Positions 21,597 to 32,496 of a stretch of DNA of 64,000 bases are shown piece after piece. Numbering within the stretch: position 1 is the stretch's first letter; every line of letters starts with the position of its first letter. A program made the translations under genes and the position numbers. The stretch covers positions 12,671,040 to 12,735,039 of the forward strand of contig CM055100.1 of the NCBI GenBank assembly GCA_029204225.1. Reading direction: 5' to 3'. This stretch comes from Diphasiastrum complanatum. Taxonomy: Eukaryota > Streptophyta > Lycopodiopsida > Lycopodiales > Lycopodiaceae. Under the pieces are notes generated by a model, which saw only the letters and a list, made by a program, of their open reading frames with translations, was not told the DNA's origin and did no database searches.

Positions 21597-22271
21597 CAAC
21601 AAGTGAATTTCTGGAAAGTCCTAACTGGACGAGTGCCAGCACATCACGACCAACTGGATATCGCAATTGACAGACCTAATTTCTTAGTATAAATAGCTAC
21701 TCATACTTCTACATCATAATCGTGGTTATCATAACGAATTGAAGCATAGTTAGCATCTCTCTCAAGCTTTCAATCTTGTAACACTCTTGAGCATTCTAGC
21801 TCAGTTCTTTAGAGTTGATTTAGAGTGTGCTAATGCACTTACTGCTTACTAGCGGAAGTGCTTAATCCAGACAGAGTTACAATCACTCAGAGATAGCTCA
21901 GAGCATGTGGCTTCGATCTACAATTTCTTTGTGCTCATTTCCATTCTGATTTGTTTCTTTCACTGAATCAATCTATTTTTTATTGCATTCAATATCATAT
22001 TAATATACATACATCTCTATAATTCTTTTGTATCTGATAATCTCTTAATATTTGTCTGATAATTCAATGCTTTATGTTTGGCTACGTAATCACTTAGTTG
22101 CTAGCGATTTCAAAGTTGGTTGCTAAAGATTGAACGTGATTTCTATCACTACTTTTTGTTCAATATTGATAGGCGTAGTCATGCACAAGAAAGAAGGTTT
22201 CTTCCACTGCACTCAAATACTTCGACTTTGTCAAATTATTTTCTTTCTCATCTCATCACCTCTTTCCAACA
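21597..22271 (+). repeat. truncated LTR inserted in copia RT
   Basis: Aligns with the reverse complement of the LTR at 37605-38362, including AACTGGATG/ACGAG...CCAGC, TGATAGGCGTAGTCATGCA and an end of TTTCCAACA. The first roughly 100 bp are missing. RT coding resumes immediately after it with DIYMEQPQGF, although the codons between the two RT parts (the region around the first catalytic Asp) are lost. Confidence 0.75.
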
Positions 22272-23020
22272 GATATCTATATGGAGCAGCCACAAGGGTT
22301 CATCAAGCATGGAATGGAGGACAAAGTATGTCATCTCATCTATGGCTTGAAGCAAGCCTCGAGATCTTGGAATTCAAGATTACATTGCTATCTCATTTCA
22401 CTTTCTTTTGTTCGAAGTGAATATGATCCCACTCCTTGATTTATTTAACTATAGCTAGACCTGATCTTAGTTATATTGTTGGAAAGTTAGGCCAATTCAT
22501 GCAAAGTCCTATAGTTTCACATTGGAAGCTAGATACATTTCATCTACTAGGAATTTTGGCATATTGTATAAAGAGACTAATATTGTCTTAGGAGTCTATA
22601 GTGACTGAAATTTTGCAGGTGACAAAGTGGATAGGAAATCAACAAGTGCCTTTTCCACTTTTCTATGTGATGGAGTAGTATCATGGCTTTCCAAAAAGCA
22701 AGATACCATCTCCTTATCTTCCACAAAATCCGAGTACAAGGCCTTGACATCAACATGCAAGAAGGTCCTATGGCTCAAAAGGCTATTGGTGGAGCTTCAT
22801 GTCATGGATGAGGAGATTCCAATTATCTATTGTGACAACCAATCAGCCCAATCGCTTGCTACTAATCCTACATTCCATGCAAGGAGCAAGCACATCGAGA
22901 TTGCTCATCATTTCGTGAGGGAGAAAGTGCAAGCCAAAGAGATCAAGCTCCTACATTTGCCCTCATCAAGTTGCTTGCCTGATTTGTTTACTAAATCTTT
23001 ATCTAAAGATTAATTTTCAA
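22272..23020 (+). pseudogene. copia RT middle and RNase H, continuation
   Basis: DIYMEQPQGFIKH and GLKQASRSWNSRLHCYL are followed by a deletion that removes the YVDD box. Then come ARPDLSYIVGKLGQFMQSP and an RNase H domain (DRKSTSAFSTFLCDGVVSW, SLSSTKSEYKAL, CDNQSAQSLATNPTFHARSK) that is open from 22627 to 23012. A purine tract (TTTGGGAGGAG, 23076-23086) then abuts an LTR. Same lineage as the intact element and as 913/7605. Confidence 0.88.
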
Positions 23021-23086
23021 GCTTAGATCTTCAATTGGAGTGATTGAAAGAAACGTCATTGTTTCCAAGGCTAGATTTGGGAGGAG

Positions 23087-23775
23087 TGTGAAAAATTGCC
23101 AACATTGGCAAATCTAGCCATGTAGAATATTGGACATTTTGTCTATAATTTGATTCTACACTTGTATGGCCAAAGTGACACATGGAAATCTACACCTAGT
23201 GTAGGTTAGCTCGAGTAAAAAGGAGTGGTTGTGTCCATTTGGTAGAGATCCCTACTTTATAGGATCTAGACCTTGATTGTGAGGAGATTTTGACCAACCA
23301 TGCACCTACCAAGCATGACTCTAGGAAATAGACTAGGGTTTCATTTTAGGGAAAAAGTTATGAGTTAACTTCCTTATTACATGCTGGAAATTCACCTAAC
23401 TTTACAAAGGAAGTGAGTTTTGCTATGTATTCCAAGCTCCCATAGTAAGAAGATAGATTATTTTTTGATGCTCATTGGCAATCTCGAGTTTCTACTTTCT
23501 ATGTACATTGATTTTGAGAACCAAATGAAACCATCACTTTGTGAACTTCAAAAACTATTCTAAATCTGTACAACAGGCTGCTCTTCACAAATGTGGACTC
23601 AAATTTGTGTCTATGATTCATGTTTTTGATTATCAATGTCTGTTGTGTGACAAATTGCCAATCTAGATTAAGATTTGTTGACTAGTTTTTTGATGCATTG
23701 ATTAAGCAAGTTTATAATCACTCTTGTGGAGTTTCTAAGATCCATTTATGGTCTAAAAAGTGTTGTACTTTCACA
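23087..23775 (+). repeat. copia LTR with PPT on its left and PBS on its right
   Basis: 689 bp, TGTGAAAAATTG...CTTTCACA. As the 3' LTR of the 20702-23020 element it should be followed by host DNA, but a perfect PBS (23776-23788) and about 540 bp of leader follow instead. Confidence 0.85.
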
Positions 23776-23788
23776 TGGTATCAGAGCC
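23776..23788 (+). promoter_or_regulatory. primer binding site (initiator tRNA-Met)
   Basis: TGGTATCAGAGCC immediately after the LTR end CTTTCACA. Confidence 0.92.
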
Positions 23789-24328
23789 AAGTACAAGAGC
23801 TTTGATCATAGATCCATTCAAATCCATTTTTAGCAATTTTTGGTGCAAAAAATTAGTCTTGTGAGGGCGAGCTAGAAGCCAAGTTTTGGTGAGGGAATTT
23901 GATCTCAAACTTGAAAGGGATCAAAATCCATATTGTTTCCATGTGTGGGCACTTCTGAGCCTACATTTAATTCACCATATTCATTTGGTGAACATAAATT
24001 CAATTTGAGAGCTTTTGATATAATTTTTGGTGGAAATCCTAGGATAAGCTACCAAGATCAAGTGTCATTGATTAGATTTGAATTTATTTCATGAGATCTA
24101 ATTATTCTAGGCTGAAATCAAGTCCTCTAAACTTGTTTTACATGTCTTGAAAGTACATCAAAGTGTGTGAGAGAGATTAAGTCATTTTTTGTCCAGATAT
24201 AGCTAAGATTGGCAAGATTTATTTGAAAGTAGATTTCACATCATCTTATCTTCATTCCAACTTTGTGAGTGAGTGATAGAACTATGATTATAAGTCCATT
24301 TGTTGGATTAGAAATCAAATTTGAGTGA
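23789..24328 (+). other. copia leader fragment without gag
   Basis: AT-rich noncoding sequence following the PBS, ended by the insertion of a minus-strand LTR at 24329. No gag start is reached. Confidence 0.6.
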
Positions 24329-24971
24329 TGTAGAAAAAATACTAGGAATTCTTCTTCAGAGAATACGATGAAAGTTTGAATAGATCAAACTAATATCAGT
24401 GTCTTCAATCGTGTCTAATTATGGTCTATGTACTAATAGAGCAGTTTCTAGTTTGATTGAATAAAGCATGCGGATATAGGAGATATAGATGTGAGTGTGA
24501 TAGAAAATTTTAGATAATTAGAAACAACTTAGAAAAATCATCTGTTGAGAAACTTTGATCAGTCAAATTTTTATAATTCTGATTCTGATTCTTCGGTATA
24601 CATCTCTTGCTACCTTGTTGTTTTACAATGAGTAAGTGTCCATGTATTTATATTGTCACAGGATAGGTCTTTTGGCCTTCTTCCTTCTGTAATAGTCAAT
24701 CTAACCATTCAGATGGTTGATATTAAAAAAAACATTTTGTTTCCAAACTCGAAAGGTTTTTGTTCGTGACAGTTTATTTGTAGAGACAATTTTTTGTTCA
24801 CGACAGTTTTGAGTTTGAAATTTCAAGTTTTGAGTTCGAGTTTTGAGTTTGAACAAGAATAAAAATGTTTCAAGTTTGGTTTCGAATTTGAGTTCGAGTT
24901 TCTCAGCCTTTGTCAATTAGATTGTGCACTTTGTTGGTAGAACTGAGATTTGTCTGTTGAGGTGTTCTACA
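24329..24971 (-). repeat. 3' LTR of a minus-strand copia remnant
   Basis: 643 bp from TGTAGAAAAA to TTCTACA, with the purine tract of its element (sense CTTTGAGAGGGAGC, 24972-24985) on the right. It contains several GAGTTTGAA/GAGTTCGAG short repeats near 24810-24900. Confidence 0.75.
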
Positions 24972-25013
24972 GCTCCCTCTCAAAGTGGGCAGTTGGATTT
25001 ACCCCAATCTTCT

Positions 25014-25256
25014 TCACTGCTTCTCAAACAAAGCTTTACTGAGTGGCTTTGTAAAGATAGTAGTTGTCATTTCCTCTGTAGGTATGAAGACTGTCTTCAA
25101 TGTCTTCTTTTCGACTAAGTCCTGAATAACATGATACTTCATAGCTATATGTTTCGTTTTCAAATGAAACACATGATCTTTTGTAATATAGATAGCTGAA
25201 GTGTTATCCATTAGTAAGACATAAGGTCCAGAAATAGTTTCATCAAACCCTTCCAC
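25014..25256 (-). pseudogene. copia RNase H C-terminal remnant
   Basis: Reads LLMDNTSAIYITKDHVFHLK, TKHIAMKYHVIQDL and TIFTKPLSKALFEKQ. It is the last 80 codons of a polyprotein; the upstream part is replaced at 25257 by an LTR-like piece. Confidence 0.85.
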
Positions 25257-25523
25257 TTAGAATTTGCCTCGAACAGGAACATAGATCATGCTACAATGTA
25301 ACACAAACAGAAAACACTCTCCACACCAAGCTCACGTAGCAACTGTATTTCTCAAAATGAAATTACACTATACATATAGTTGTTCACTTAGGCAACTCAT
25401 GCATGCAGGTTGTCGTTGGCGGGACGCGTGTCGCATCGACTTGCCTTGTGGTGAGGCCAACTGATCGTTATCAGCTAGTAGGACCCACAGTACAGTAGTA
25501 TAGTGATTCTACTTTAATTCTAA
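25257..25523 (-). repeat. truncated copia LTR
   Basis: Element sense purine tract (AAGGGAGAGAG) at about 25524-25535 is followed by TTAGAATTAAAGTAGAATC, a typical PPT/LTR junction. The far end is lost at 25257. The integrase fragment on its right is on the same strand, so RT and RNase H of that element were deleted. Confidence 0.5.
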
Positions 25524-25559
25524 CTCTCTCCCTTAAAGTAGAGTCTACTTTTTATACAA

Positions 25560-26465
25560 TCATATACATAGCTTTAAAGTTAACAAACTTTAAGTACAGA
25601 AAGCTTTGATCTAAACTTATCAAACAGGAGGTATCCTTGTTATACCATCTTTTCCACTGGATGTGTCTATCTTCTCAGCATCCTCGTCTTCATACATCTT
25701 GGATTCATCAAAGATAACATCACGGCTTACATGGATTTTGTTTTCCACTGGATCAAAACATCAATAGCCCTTTCCACGATCATTATATCCTAGAAATATA
25801 CACTTGATAGCTTTCACATCAAGTTTAGGTCTCTCTTCCTTAGGAATGTGTACAAAGGCCTTACATCCAAAGATTCGCAAGTGGTTCACCTTTGGCTTCT
25901 TCTTCGTGAATGCTTCCTCAGGTGTTATCTTTGGTATGGCAATGGTAGGACTTCTATTTTGAAGATAGACTATTGTACTGCATGCTTCTGACCAAAAATA
26001 TTTTGGTAATTTCATCTCAACTAGCATAGATCTGGCACTTTCCACAATTGTATGATTCTTGTGCTCAGCTACACCATTGAGGGCAGGAGTATGAGGTTGC
26101 ATAAATTGTTTTTTAATCCCACATTGATCACAAAGGTCATTGAAGTCATTAGACTTGTACTCACCTCCACTATCTGATCTTAGGACTTTGATCTTCCTAC
26201 CTATCTGATTTTCGACCAATGCTTTGAAGCTCTTGAAATTGTCAAATGCATTCAATTTCTTCTTCAAGAAGTAGATCCACATCTTACATGACATATCATC
26301 AATAAAGGTCATGAAATAAAAGGCTTTACCTAAGAACATGGTCCTCATAGGCCCGCATAAATCTGTGTGGATCAAATCCAAGATGTTCTTTGCCCTTGCA
26401 ACACCACCTTTAGTAAACTTCTCTTGATGCTGCTTCCCATATACACATGATTCGCACATCAACAT
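25560..26465 (-). pseudogene. copia integrase fragment
   Basis: The open part (25761-26465) carries the pre-integrase Cys pair (CESCVYGK), then HTDLCGPM, FMTFIDDMSCKMWIY, RSDSGGEYKSNDF, and NGVAEHKNHTIVE. All three catalytic acidic positions (Asp, Asp, Glu) are present. After a stop near 25760 the linker continues with VSRDVIFDESKMYEDEDAEK. Gag, protease, RT and RNase H are absent. It is cut at 26465 by R1. Confidence 0.9.
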
Positions 26466-26881
26466 CCATAATCATCTCTCTTGAACTGAAATCACATGCT
26501 TTCAAACCAAACATGCAGATCATTCATTCAACCAAAAAATCAGCGTGTAGAGTGGCCAAATGCCATGAAATCCTACTTAATGCTGCAGATCAAAATGGAT
26601 AGATCTTACACACTAAAACTACTCTATACATGTATTAACAAACTAGAAACAAGAACTAAATGGACAGCTTCTTGAAATCTGAAAACTAAACTAGCATACA
26701 CATTGCCAATGCAAGAACAAGCAAGAAACGAAACTAATTAAACTAGACAACATTTTTGATAGCCCAAGGATTAAGAAACACACATTTCTTGATTCTTGGA
26801 CTGCCAAGAACGTCAATGAGTGGGCTGTCCTAGAATTTGCAAGATCTATACCACAACCCAGCCAAGACTATTTACCACAAG
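26466..26881 (-). repeat. dispersed repeat R1, copy B, left part
   Basis: Matches copy A (for example TCTTGATTCTTGGAC and GCAAGATCTATACCA), and continues at 31904 after the gypsy element. ACAAG at its right end is the target duplication. Confidence 0.7.
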
Positions 26882-27798
26882 TGTTGTAAAGCTGACTCAG
26901 GTGCACCGAACGTGCCCTGTAAGACTCTAAGGGGTGATACTCCCTAAGGTCCCAGAGCAAGTTAGAACATCAAGGACTGAGCCTCCGACCTATGGTGAGC
27001 TAGTCAAGTAGTCACAAGTCATGAGCTAGCTCTGGAGCTTGAGTCATGGCCTAGTCAGGAAGCAAGTTGATTTTGCCACCGGAACGGCTCCTGGGACCCA
27101 TGTCCGAGAGCCAGACTGATTCTGCCAAGCTTGCCAGGCTTAATCAGCAAAATAAAAATCAAGTCCCAAAAAGCGTGCTTTACCAGAAAGCACTATGTTT
27201 CAAAACAGAGGGGGTGCGCCGAATCACACCAGAACTATAGGGGGAGTTCGGCAAACAGAACTTGGGCAGCTCAACCAGGGCCAGGAATCCAGTCGCCAGG
27301 TCTCAGCTCCCTCTACCAGTACGAGCCAGGCACAATGCCCAGCACGTGTTGGTGGCCCCGAGACCGGTCAGTCTATGTATGAATGTAACCTCTTCCAAAT
27401 CTAATAAAGTTGATCCTTGGGGATGATTACCATTTCGGTTTCGCCTCCGGGACTGGTCCAAGTGGAAGGACCCTTACTACAACCTTTTTGCGTCGCTGGC
27501 GCCTAAGGGTCCCTGTCATCGACATGGGGCTTGCCGCTATGCCAATTGGTCAGTTTGGCGACCACTATGCCTTGGGTTTCATGTGTGGCTTGTCTTTGCC
27601 TTTGGTTACCTTTTGGGGACGGATTCTGAGTTGGCTTTCGGGTTGGTTGGGATGCCAGTTTTCTTAAGTATGAATGGTTAAGCTTGTTACGTTTATGAGT
27701 TGGCTTTTACGTAAGTGCATGATGGATGAATGTTAGACTTAAGCGCGTGTTGGGGAAACCGCTCAAGTCTCAGCGCCCTTTGAGGCGCCGGCGCAACA
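26882..27798 (+). repeat. gypsy 5' LTR
   Basis: 917 bp, TGTTGTAAAGCTGACTCAGG at the start, GGCGCCGGCGCAACA at the end. An 85-codon frame at 27410-27667 is also open in the other LTR; this may be coincidental. Confidence 0.95.
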
Positions 27799-27800
27799 TG

Positions 27801-27813
27801 TGGTATCAGAGCC
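27801..27813 (+). promoter_or_regulatory. gypsy primer binding site
   Basis: TGGTATCAGAGCC, complementary to initiator tRNA-Met, two bases downstream of the LTR. Confidence 0.93.
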
Positions 27814-28510
27814 GACTAGTCGATCAACTACGCAAGTCTCACAGGGATGGCCACGTTTTTTGATTTGTCAGGACAACCGTTGCGCAAGGTGCTGCCCACA
27901 GTGTAAGCACGGGTGCGTCCACGGTCGGGGGTCGGCAGAACGGGAGACTTGATGAGTCAAAGTGCTGCCCTTGAGGTGTAAGCACGGTCAGTTCTCGCGG
28001 TTCGGGCCTGGCGCTGTCTGCACGTAGGACGGATGAGGCAAAGTGCTGCCTAGGTATGTGAAAGCACGGTCTGTACCTTGTGGGGTGCGGGGCGACATAT
28101 TCAAACTGTACGAGTTAACCATTGATACAGAGATGCTGCTCGAATTCGGGTGTAAGGCACGGGTGGTTAGCTGCCGGTGCGGGATAGCTGCCGATCGTTT
28201 AGCTATAAGGGCTATCGACCAAAAAGTGGTGGGGCGTGACTGAGGCAATGTGATGCTTAATGGTGAAAGCACAGATGGTTGGATGGATGTTTCCCCGTGG
28301 GCTAATTCTGTGATAGATTTGTGTGGGTGTGGCTAGGCAAAGATCCTACGTCCGGTCTCAAGGGGAATGTGACTTGAGAGGGATCCTCTGTTTAGCTTTG
28401 GTTGGTATGTTCGTTTGTGGTGTGCTTGCCTGGACCTGAATTATCCCTGACTACTTGTTTTGATCCAGGTGATCTGATCTAGTTGGGAGTTGTGAGAGGA
28501 GCTTACATTT
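27814..28510 (+). other. gypsy leader with five stem-loop-like repeats
   Basis: Noncoding. Five units of the form GTGCTGCC...GTGTAAGCACGG occur at 27889-27910, 27962-27985, 28043-28067, 28132-28160 and 28250-28272. In the first three the ends GTGCT and AGCAC are complementary, so each could form a short hairpin with a variable loop; the last two are partly decayed. Gag coding sequence expected here is absent. Confidence 0.7.
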
Positions 28511-29443
28511 ATGAGTGGACGACGCACAAGTATGGAAAGGAACTTCCATGGGGCAACCCCCAAGATTGGTTCAAGATTGTTATTCTTATCAGGAAAGATC
28601 GCGGGGAGGAAGTCAGATTTCATGATCGACTCCGAAGCTTCACATAACTATATCTCAAGGAGCGTAGTGGAACAATTCAGCTTGCCGACCAGGAATGTTA
28701 CATCTACTCTCAAGGTAGAAACAGCGAAGGGAGCACTAGATGCAGACAAAGCGACATTGAATATCCCGGTGCAGATTGGAAGATGGAAGGCTAAACTTAG
28801 CTTTGTGATTTTAGAGATGGATGCCTTCGATGTGATTTTGGGCCTCGCTTGGTTAAATGAACACTGTATCGCAGTTTTGGGTAGGAGCTCAAACTTGGTC
28901 CTCTTGGATTATAAGGGACAAATATGCGTGACAAAAGCCCTGCTCGGAGGAAATGCTAAGGATACCGATATTGAACAAAATCTGGTTTCAGCATTAGTGA
29001 TGAAAAGAATGGCGAAAGGAAAAAGGTCAAAGTGCTTTCTTTGCATCTGTCGAGAAGTCCCAGAAGGGAAAAGCGTGCGACAAGAAAAGTTGCCAAAAGA
29101 AGTGGCAGATCTGTTAGAAGAATTTAGCGATGTGTTCCCGGAGGAACTCCCAGCTAAGCTACCTCCTCGAAGACCAGTGGACCATAAAATTGAGTTGGTA
29201 CCAGGAACAGAGCCAACCTCACGAGCACCCTACAGAATGTCACAAGAAGAGTTGGCGGAACTGAAACGACAACTTGGTGAATTGATAGACAAAGGTTTTA
29301 TTAGACCTAGTGCTTCACCTTTTGGAGCCCCAGTGTTGTTCATGGAAAAGGCGGACAAAACTCTTCGAATGTGTGTGGATTATCGCATGCTTAACAAGAG
29401 TACCATCAAGAACAAGTACCCCATGATCACATTCAACATTTAA
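28511..29443 (+). pseudogene. gypsy protease and RT N-terminus
   Basis: The 310-codon open frame starts with a retropepsin fold: [19 protein letters not shown], where the catalytic triplet Asp-Ser-Gly has become Asp-Ser-Glu at residues 40-42, then DVILGLAWL. From about residue 195 comes the protease-RT linker and RT N-terminus ([50 protein letters not shown]). It stops at MITFNI, just before the RT palm, where a deletion has removed the catalytic box. The upstream Met at 28511 is simply the first in frame; gag is absent, so the natural start is lost. Confidence 0.9.
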
Positions 29444-30273
29444 GGACAGTTCTCCAATGACTGAGGAGGAACTGCTTGTTCACGAAAAGAGAGAAATGTG
29501 AGTTTGTGGTGGAGGAAGTTGACTTCCTTGGACATGTTATAGGCCACGGACAGATTCGAATGGATCCTAAGAAGATCAAGGCTATCTTGGATTGACTAGC
29601 ACCTAAAACTGTTCATGGCATCAAATCCTTTGTGGGCTTATGTAACTTTTATAGGAGATTCATTGAGGCATTTAGCAAAATTGTGGCACCACTGTTGGAG
29701 CAGACCAAGACTCATCTGAAGATGACATGGACACCGGAATGTGAAGCAGCGTTCTAAGAACTAAAACGATGGATCACTCAAGAACCCATCCTTGCCTTAC
29801 CGGACTTTAGCAAACCTTTTGAAATACATACAGATGCATCGAACTTTGCTATTGGGGCCGTGCTGATGCAAGACAAAAAACCTGTTGCATATTTTTCAAA
29901 GAAATTGAGTGACATAGAGCGACGATGGCCAACTCATGAAAAAGAAATGGTCGCAGTAGTTCAAGGAGTGGAGCATTGGAGACATTATGTGGCAGGAAAA
30001 CCCTTTAAGGCGTTCACTGATAATGTATCACTCAAGTACTTCTCATCCCAAGGTATGCTCACGCCAAAGCAAATGCGATGGCAAAACTTTCTCTCAAAAT
30101 TCAATATAGACATTTTACACACGGCGGGAAAGAACAATGTGGTGGCGGATGCACTAAGTAGACAGGAACACTTGATGGCAACAGTGACAACTCAGGTGAC
30201 TGGCCTACTCCAAGAAATCAGGGAGAATTATGGTGTAGATGCGTTGGCGAAGGACTTAATGATCGAATTCTAG
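29444..30273 (+). pseudogene. gypsy RT thumb and RNase H
   Basis: FLGHVIGHGQIRMDPKKI, a stop, SFVGLCNFYRRFIEAFSKI and a second stop near 29756 are followed by RNase H: FEIHTDASNFAIGAVLMQ, then SDIERRWPTHEKEMVAVVQG and FTDNVSLKYFSSQ, ending NNVVADALSRQE. Catalytic RNase H acidic residues look present. Two in-frame stops and the upstream deletion disable it. Confidence 0.9.
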
Positions 30274-30744
30274 CTGGGAAAGCCTCATAAACATTTCACT
30301 TGGAAAGATCAAATGGTTGTTTATAAACACGGACCTTATGCGTATGTCACCAAGAAGATCAACCCAGTGGCTTACCGATTAGTGCTGCCATCCAGCTTGG
30401 ATATACAAAATGTGTTTCATATCTCATTACTCAAACGGTACAAACCAGATGAGCGATTTGATCGGCAACACGAACTCCGTCACCCACCAACGGCACTTGA
30501 TGATACGAAGAGGCAGCTTGTACCAGAACAAATACTGACACATAGAAAGCGAACTGGCGTTCAACGTGAATATCTAGTGAAGTGGCTACGGGCTCCACTT
30601 ATTGAGGCTTCTTGGGAGTACGAAGACAAACTTAAGGAGGGAGCCCCTGAAGTACTAGCAGATTATCTACAGAAGAACCAACGCAATAGCCGTTTTTCCA
30701 GATCGGCACACAAAGCACTACCTGGCGGCATGCCTCTTACATAG
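30274..30744 (+). pseudogene. gypsy integrase ends and chromodomain
   Basis: A few codons of the integrase N-terminal region (FTWKDQMVVYKHG) are joined directly to its C-terminal part (VAYRLVLPSSLDIQNVFHIS, LLKRYKPDERF). The whole catalytic core is missing. The frame ends with a chromodomain (GVQREYLVKWLRAPLIEASW), which in chromoviruses binds modified histone tails and steers integration. The open frame runs 30313-30744, but it has no natural start. Confidence 0.9.
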
Positions 30745-30974
30745 ACATTCATGGCCATTCTGAAGTTCAAGGAACTTTTCGATATTTTTCTTAAGTTTGC
30801 CAATAAATCACTTGTAGCTTTACACAGGTTTTACGTAAGTAAACTTTATCTACACTTTTCCTGTGCTACTGCCAATGTATTTTGTAGTTCAAAGTTGTTA
30901 AGGCCGGTGAATTAAGCCCGTGCCATACGTCCTAGGTCTAGTTTGGCCCTGATGAGGACATCAGCTTTTTCAAA

Positions 30975-30985
30975 CGAGGGGAGGA
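30975..30985 (+). promoter_or_regulatory. gypsy polypurine tract
   Basis: CGAGGGGAGGA directly before the TGTTG of the 3' LTR. Confidence 0.9.
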
Positions 30986-31903
30986 TGTTGTAAAGCTGAC
31001 TCAGGTGCACCCAACGTGCCTTGTAAGACTCTAAGGGGTGACACTCCCTAAGGTCCCAGAGAAAGTTAGAACGTCAAGGACTGAGCCTCCGACCTGTGGT
31101 GAGCCAGTCAAGTAGTCACAAGTCATGAGCTAGCTCTGGAGCTCGAGTCATGGCCTAGTCAGGAAGCAAGTTGATTCTGCCACCGGAACGGCTCCCAGGA
31201 CCCATGTCCGGGAGCCAGACTGATTTAGCTAGGCTTGCCAGGCTTAATCAGCAAAATAAAAACTAAGTCCCAAAAAGCGTGCTTTACCAGAAAGCACTAT
31301 GTTTCAGAACAGAGGGGGTGCGCCGAATCACACCAGAACTATAGGGGGAGTTCGGCAGACAGAAACTTGGGCAGCTCAACCAGCGCCAGGAATCCAGTCG
31401 CCAGGTCTCAGCTCCCTCTACCAGCACGAGCCAGGCACAATGCCCAGCACGTGTTGGTGGCCCCGAGACCGGTCAGTCTATGTATGAATGTAACCTCTTC
31501 CAAATCTAATAAAGTTGATCCTTGGGGATGATTACCATTTTGGTTTCGCCTCCGGGACTGGTCCAAGTGGAAGGACCTTTACTACAACCTTTTTGCGTCG
31601 CTGGCGCCTAAGGGTCCCTGTCATCGACATGGGGCTTGCCGCTATGCCAATTGGTCAGTTTGGCGACCACTATGCCTTGGGTTTCATGTGTGGCTTGTCT
31701 TTGCCTTTGGTTACCTTTTGGGGACGGATTCTGAGTTGGCTTTCGGGTTGGTTGGGATGCCAGTTTTCTTAAGTATGAATGGTTAAGCTTGTTACGTTTC
31801 TAAGTTGGCTTTTACGTAAGTGCATGATGGATGAATGTTAGACTTAAGCGCGTGTTGGGGAAACCGCTCAAGTCTCAGCGCCCTTTGAGGCGCCGGCGCA
31901 ACA
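30986..31903 (+). repeat. gypsy 3' LTR
   Basis: 918 bp, same ends as the 5' LTR. ACAAG follows. Confidence 0.95.
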
Positions 31904-32330
31904 ACAAGGCTGATTCCTAATTTAATCCACAAACATAAATGAAAGAAAACAAGAAAACTAGTCTTCTCTAAATCCACACCACACACAAAGGAGATGGAGG
32001 GGCAAGGTCATTAAAGCATCACTCAAGAAACAAAAATGATCAAGGAGCTCAAGAATGCATCAAAACTCATGGAAGATAATCTCATTTCAGCATGGAGTAG
32101 ATACATTTACAAAAGCTACCATTCTACGAAGGGGGAGTCTCTTAAATAAGCAAGAGAGCTCCTTAGGTGGCATCCTAGTGGCATTTGCACATTACACAAA
32201 CTACAAGTAAAATTATGCTCTCCACTAGATGTCACTATCAAAAGGTGGCTCACTCTACTTTTCTAAGAAGGCCCTATTTGCAATTAGTACTTTGTCTACA
32301 AATACTAGTTCCTAAATGGTCATTCCATCG
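31904..32330 (-). repeat. dispersed repeat R1, copy B, right part
   Basis: Resumes with the second ACAAG and aligns to copies A and C through TTAAATAAGCAAGAGAGCTC (about 32142) and AAAGGTGGCTCACTCTACTT, ending near TGGTCATTCC. With 26466-26881 it makes one R1 copy of about 840 bp. Confidence 0.7.
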
Positions 32331-32496
32331 AATTTAGCTAAATCAGGTGGAGATGAGAAAATCATTCAAGTTGGAGCACAACTTTCATCAACTCAATTTT
32401 TTACTTTGAGAAAATTGTTGGCCAAGATTGTTTTGCTTGGTCTTACAAATATTTGAAGGGTATTCCTACTTCCAACATACTATTCAATTGGTACCA

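Larger units (their letters stand above)
26882..31903 (+). mobile_element. gypsy chromovirus with internal deletions
   Basis: LTRs are 917 and 918 bp, beginning TGTTG and ending CAACA. A PBS lies two bases after the 5' LTR, and a purine tract (CGAGGGGAGGA, about 30975-30985) before the 3' LTR. A perfect ACAAG duplication flanks it (26877-26881, 31904-31908). I count roughly twenty differences between the LTRs, so it is older than the copia element at 1174. Gag, the RT palm with its catalytic box, and the integrase core are missing; a protease-like part, RNase H and a chromodomain remain. It is more GC-rich than its surroundings and split an R1 copy. Confidence 0.96.
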
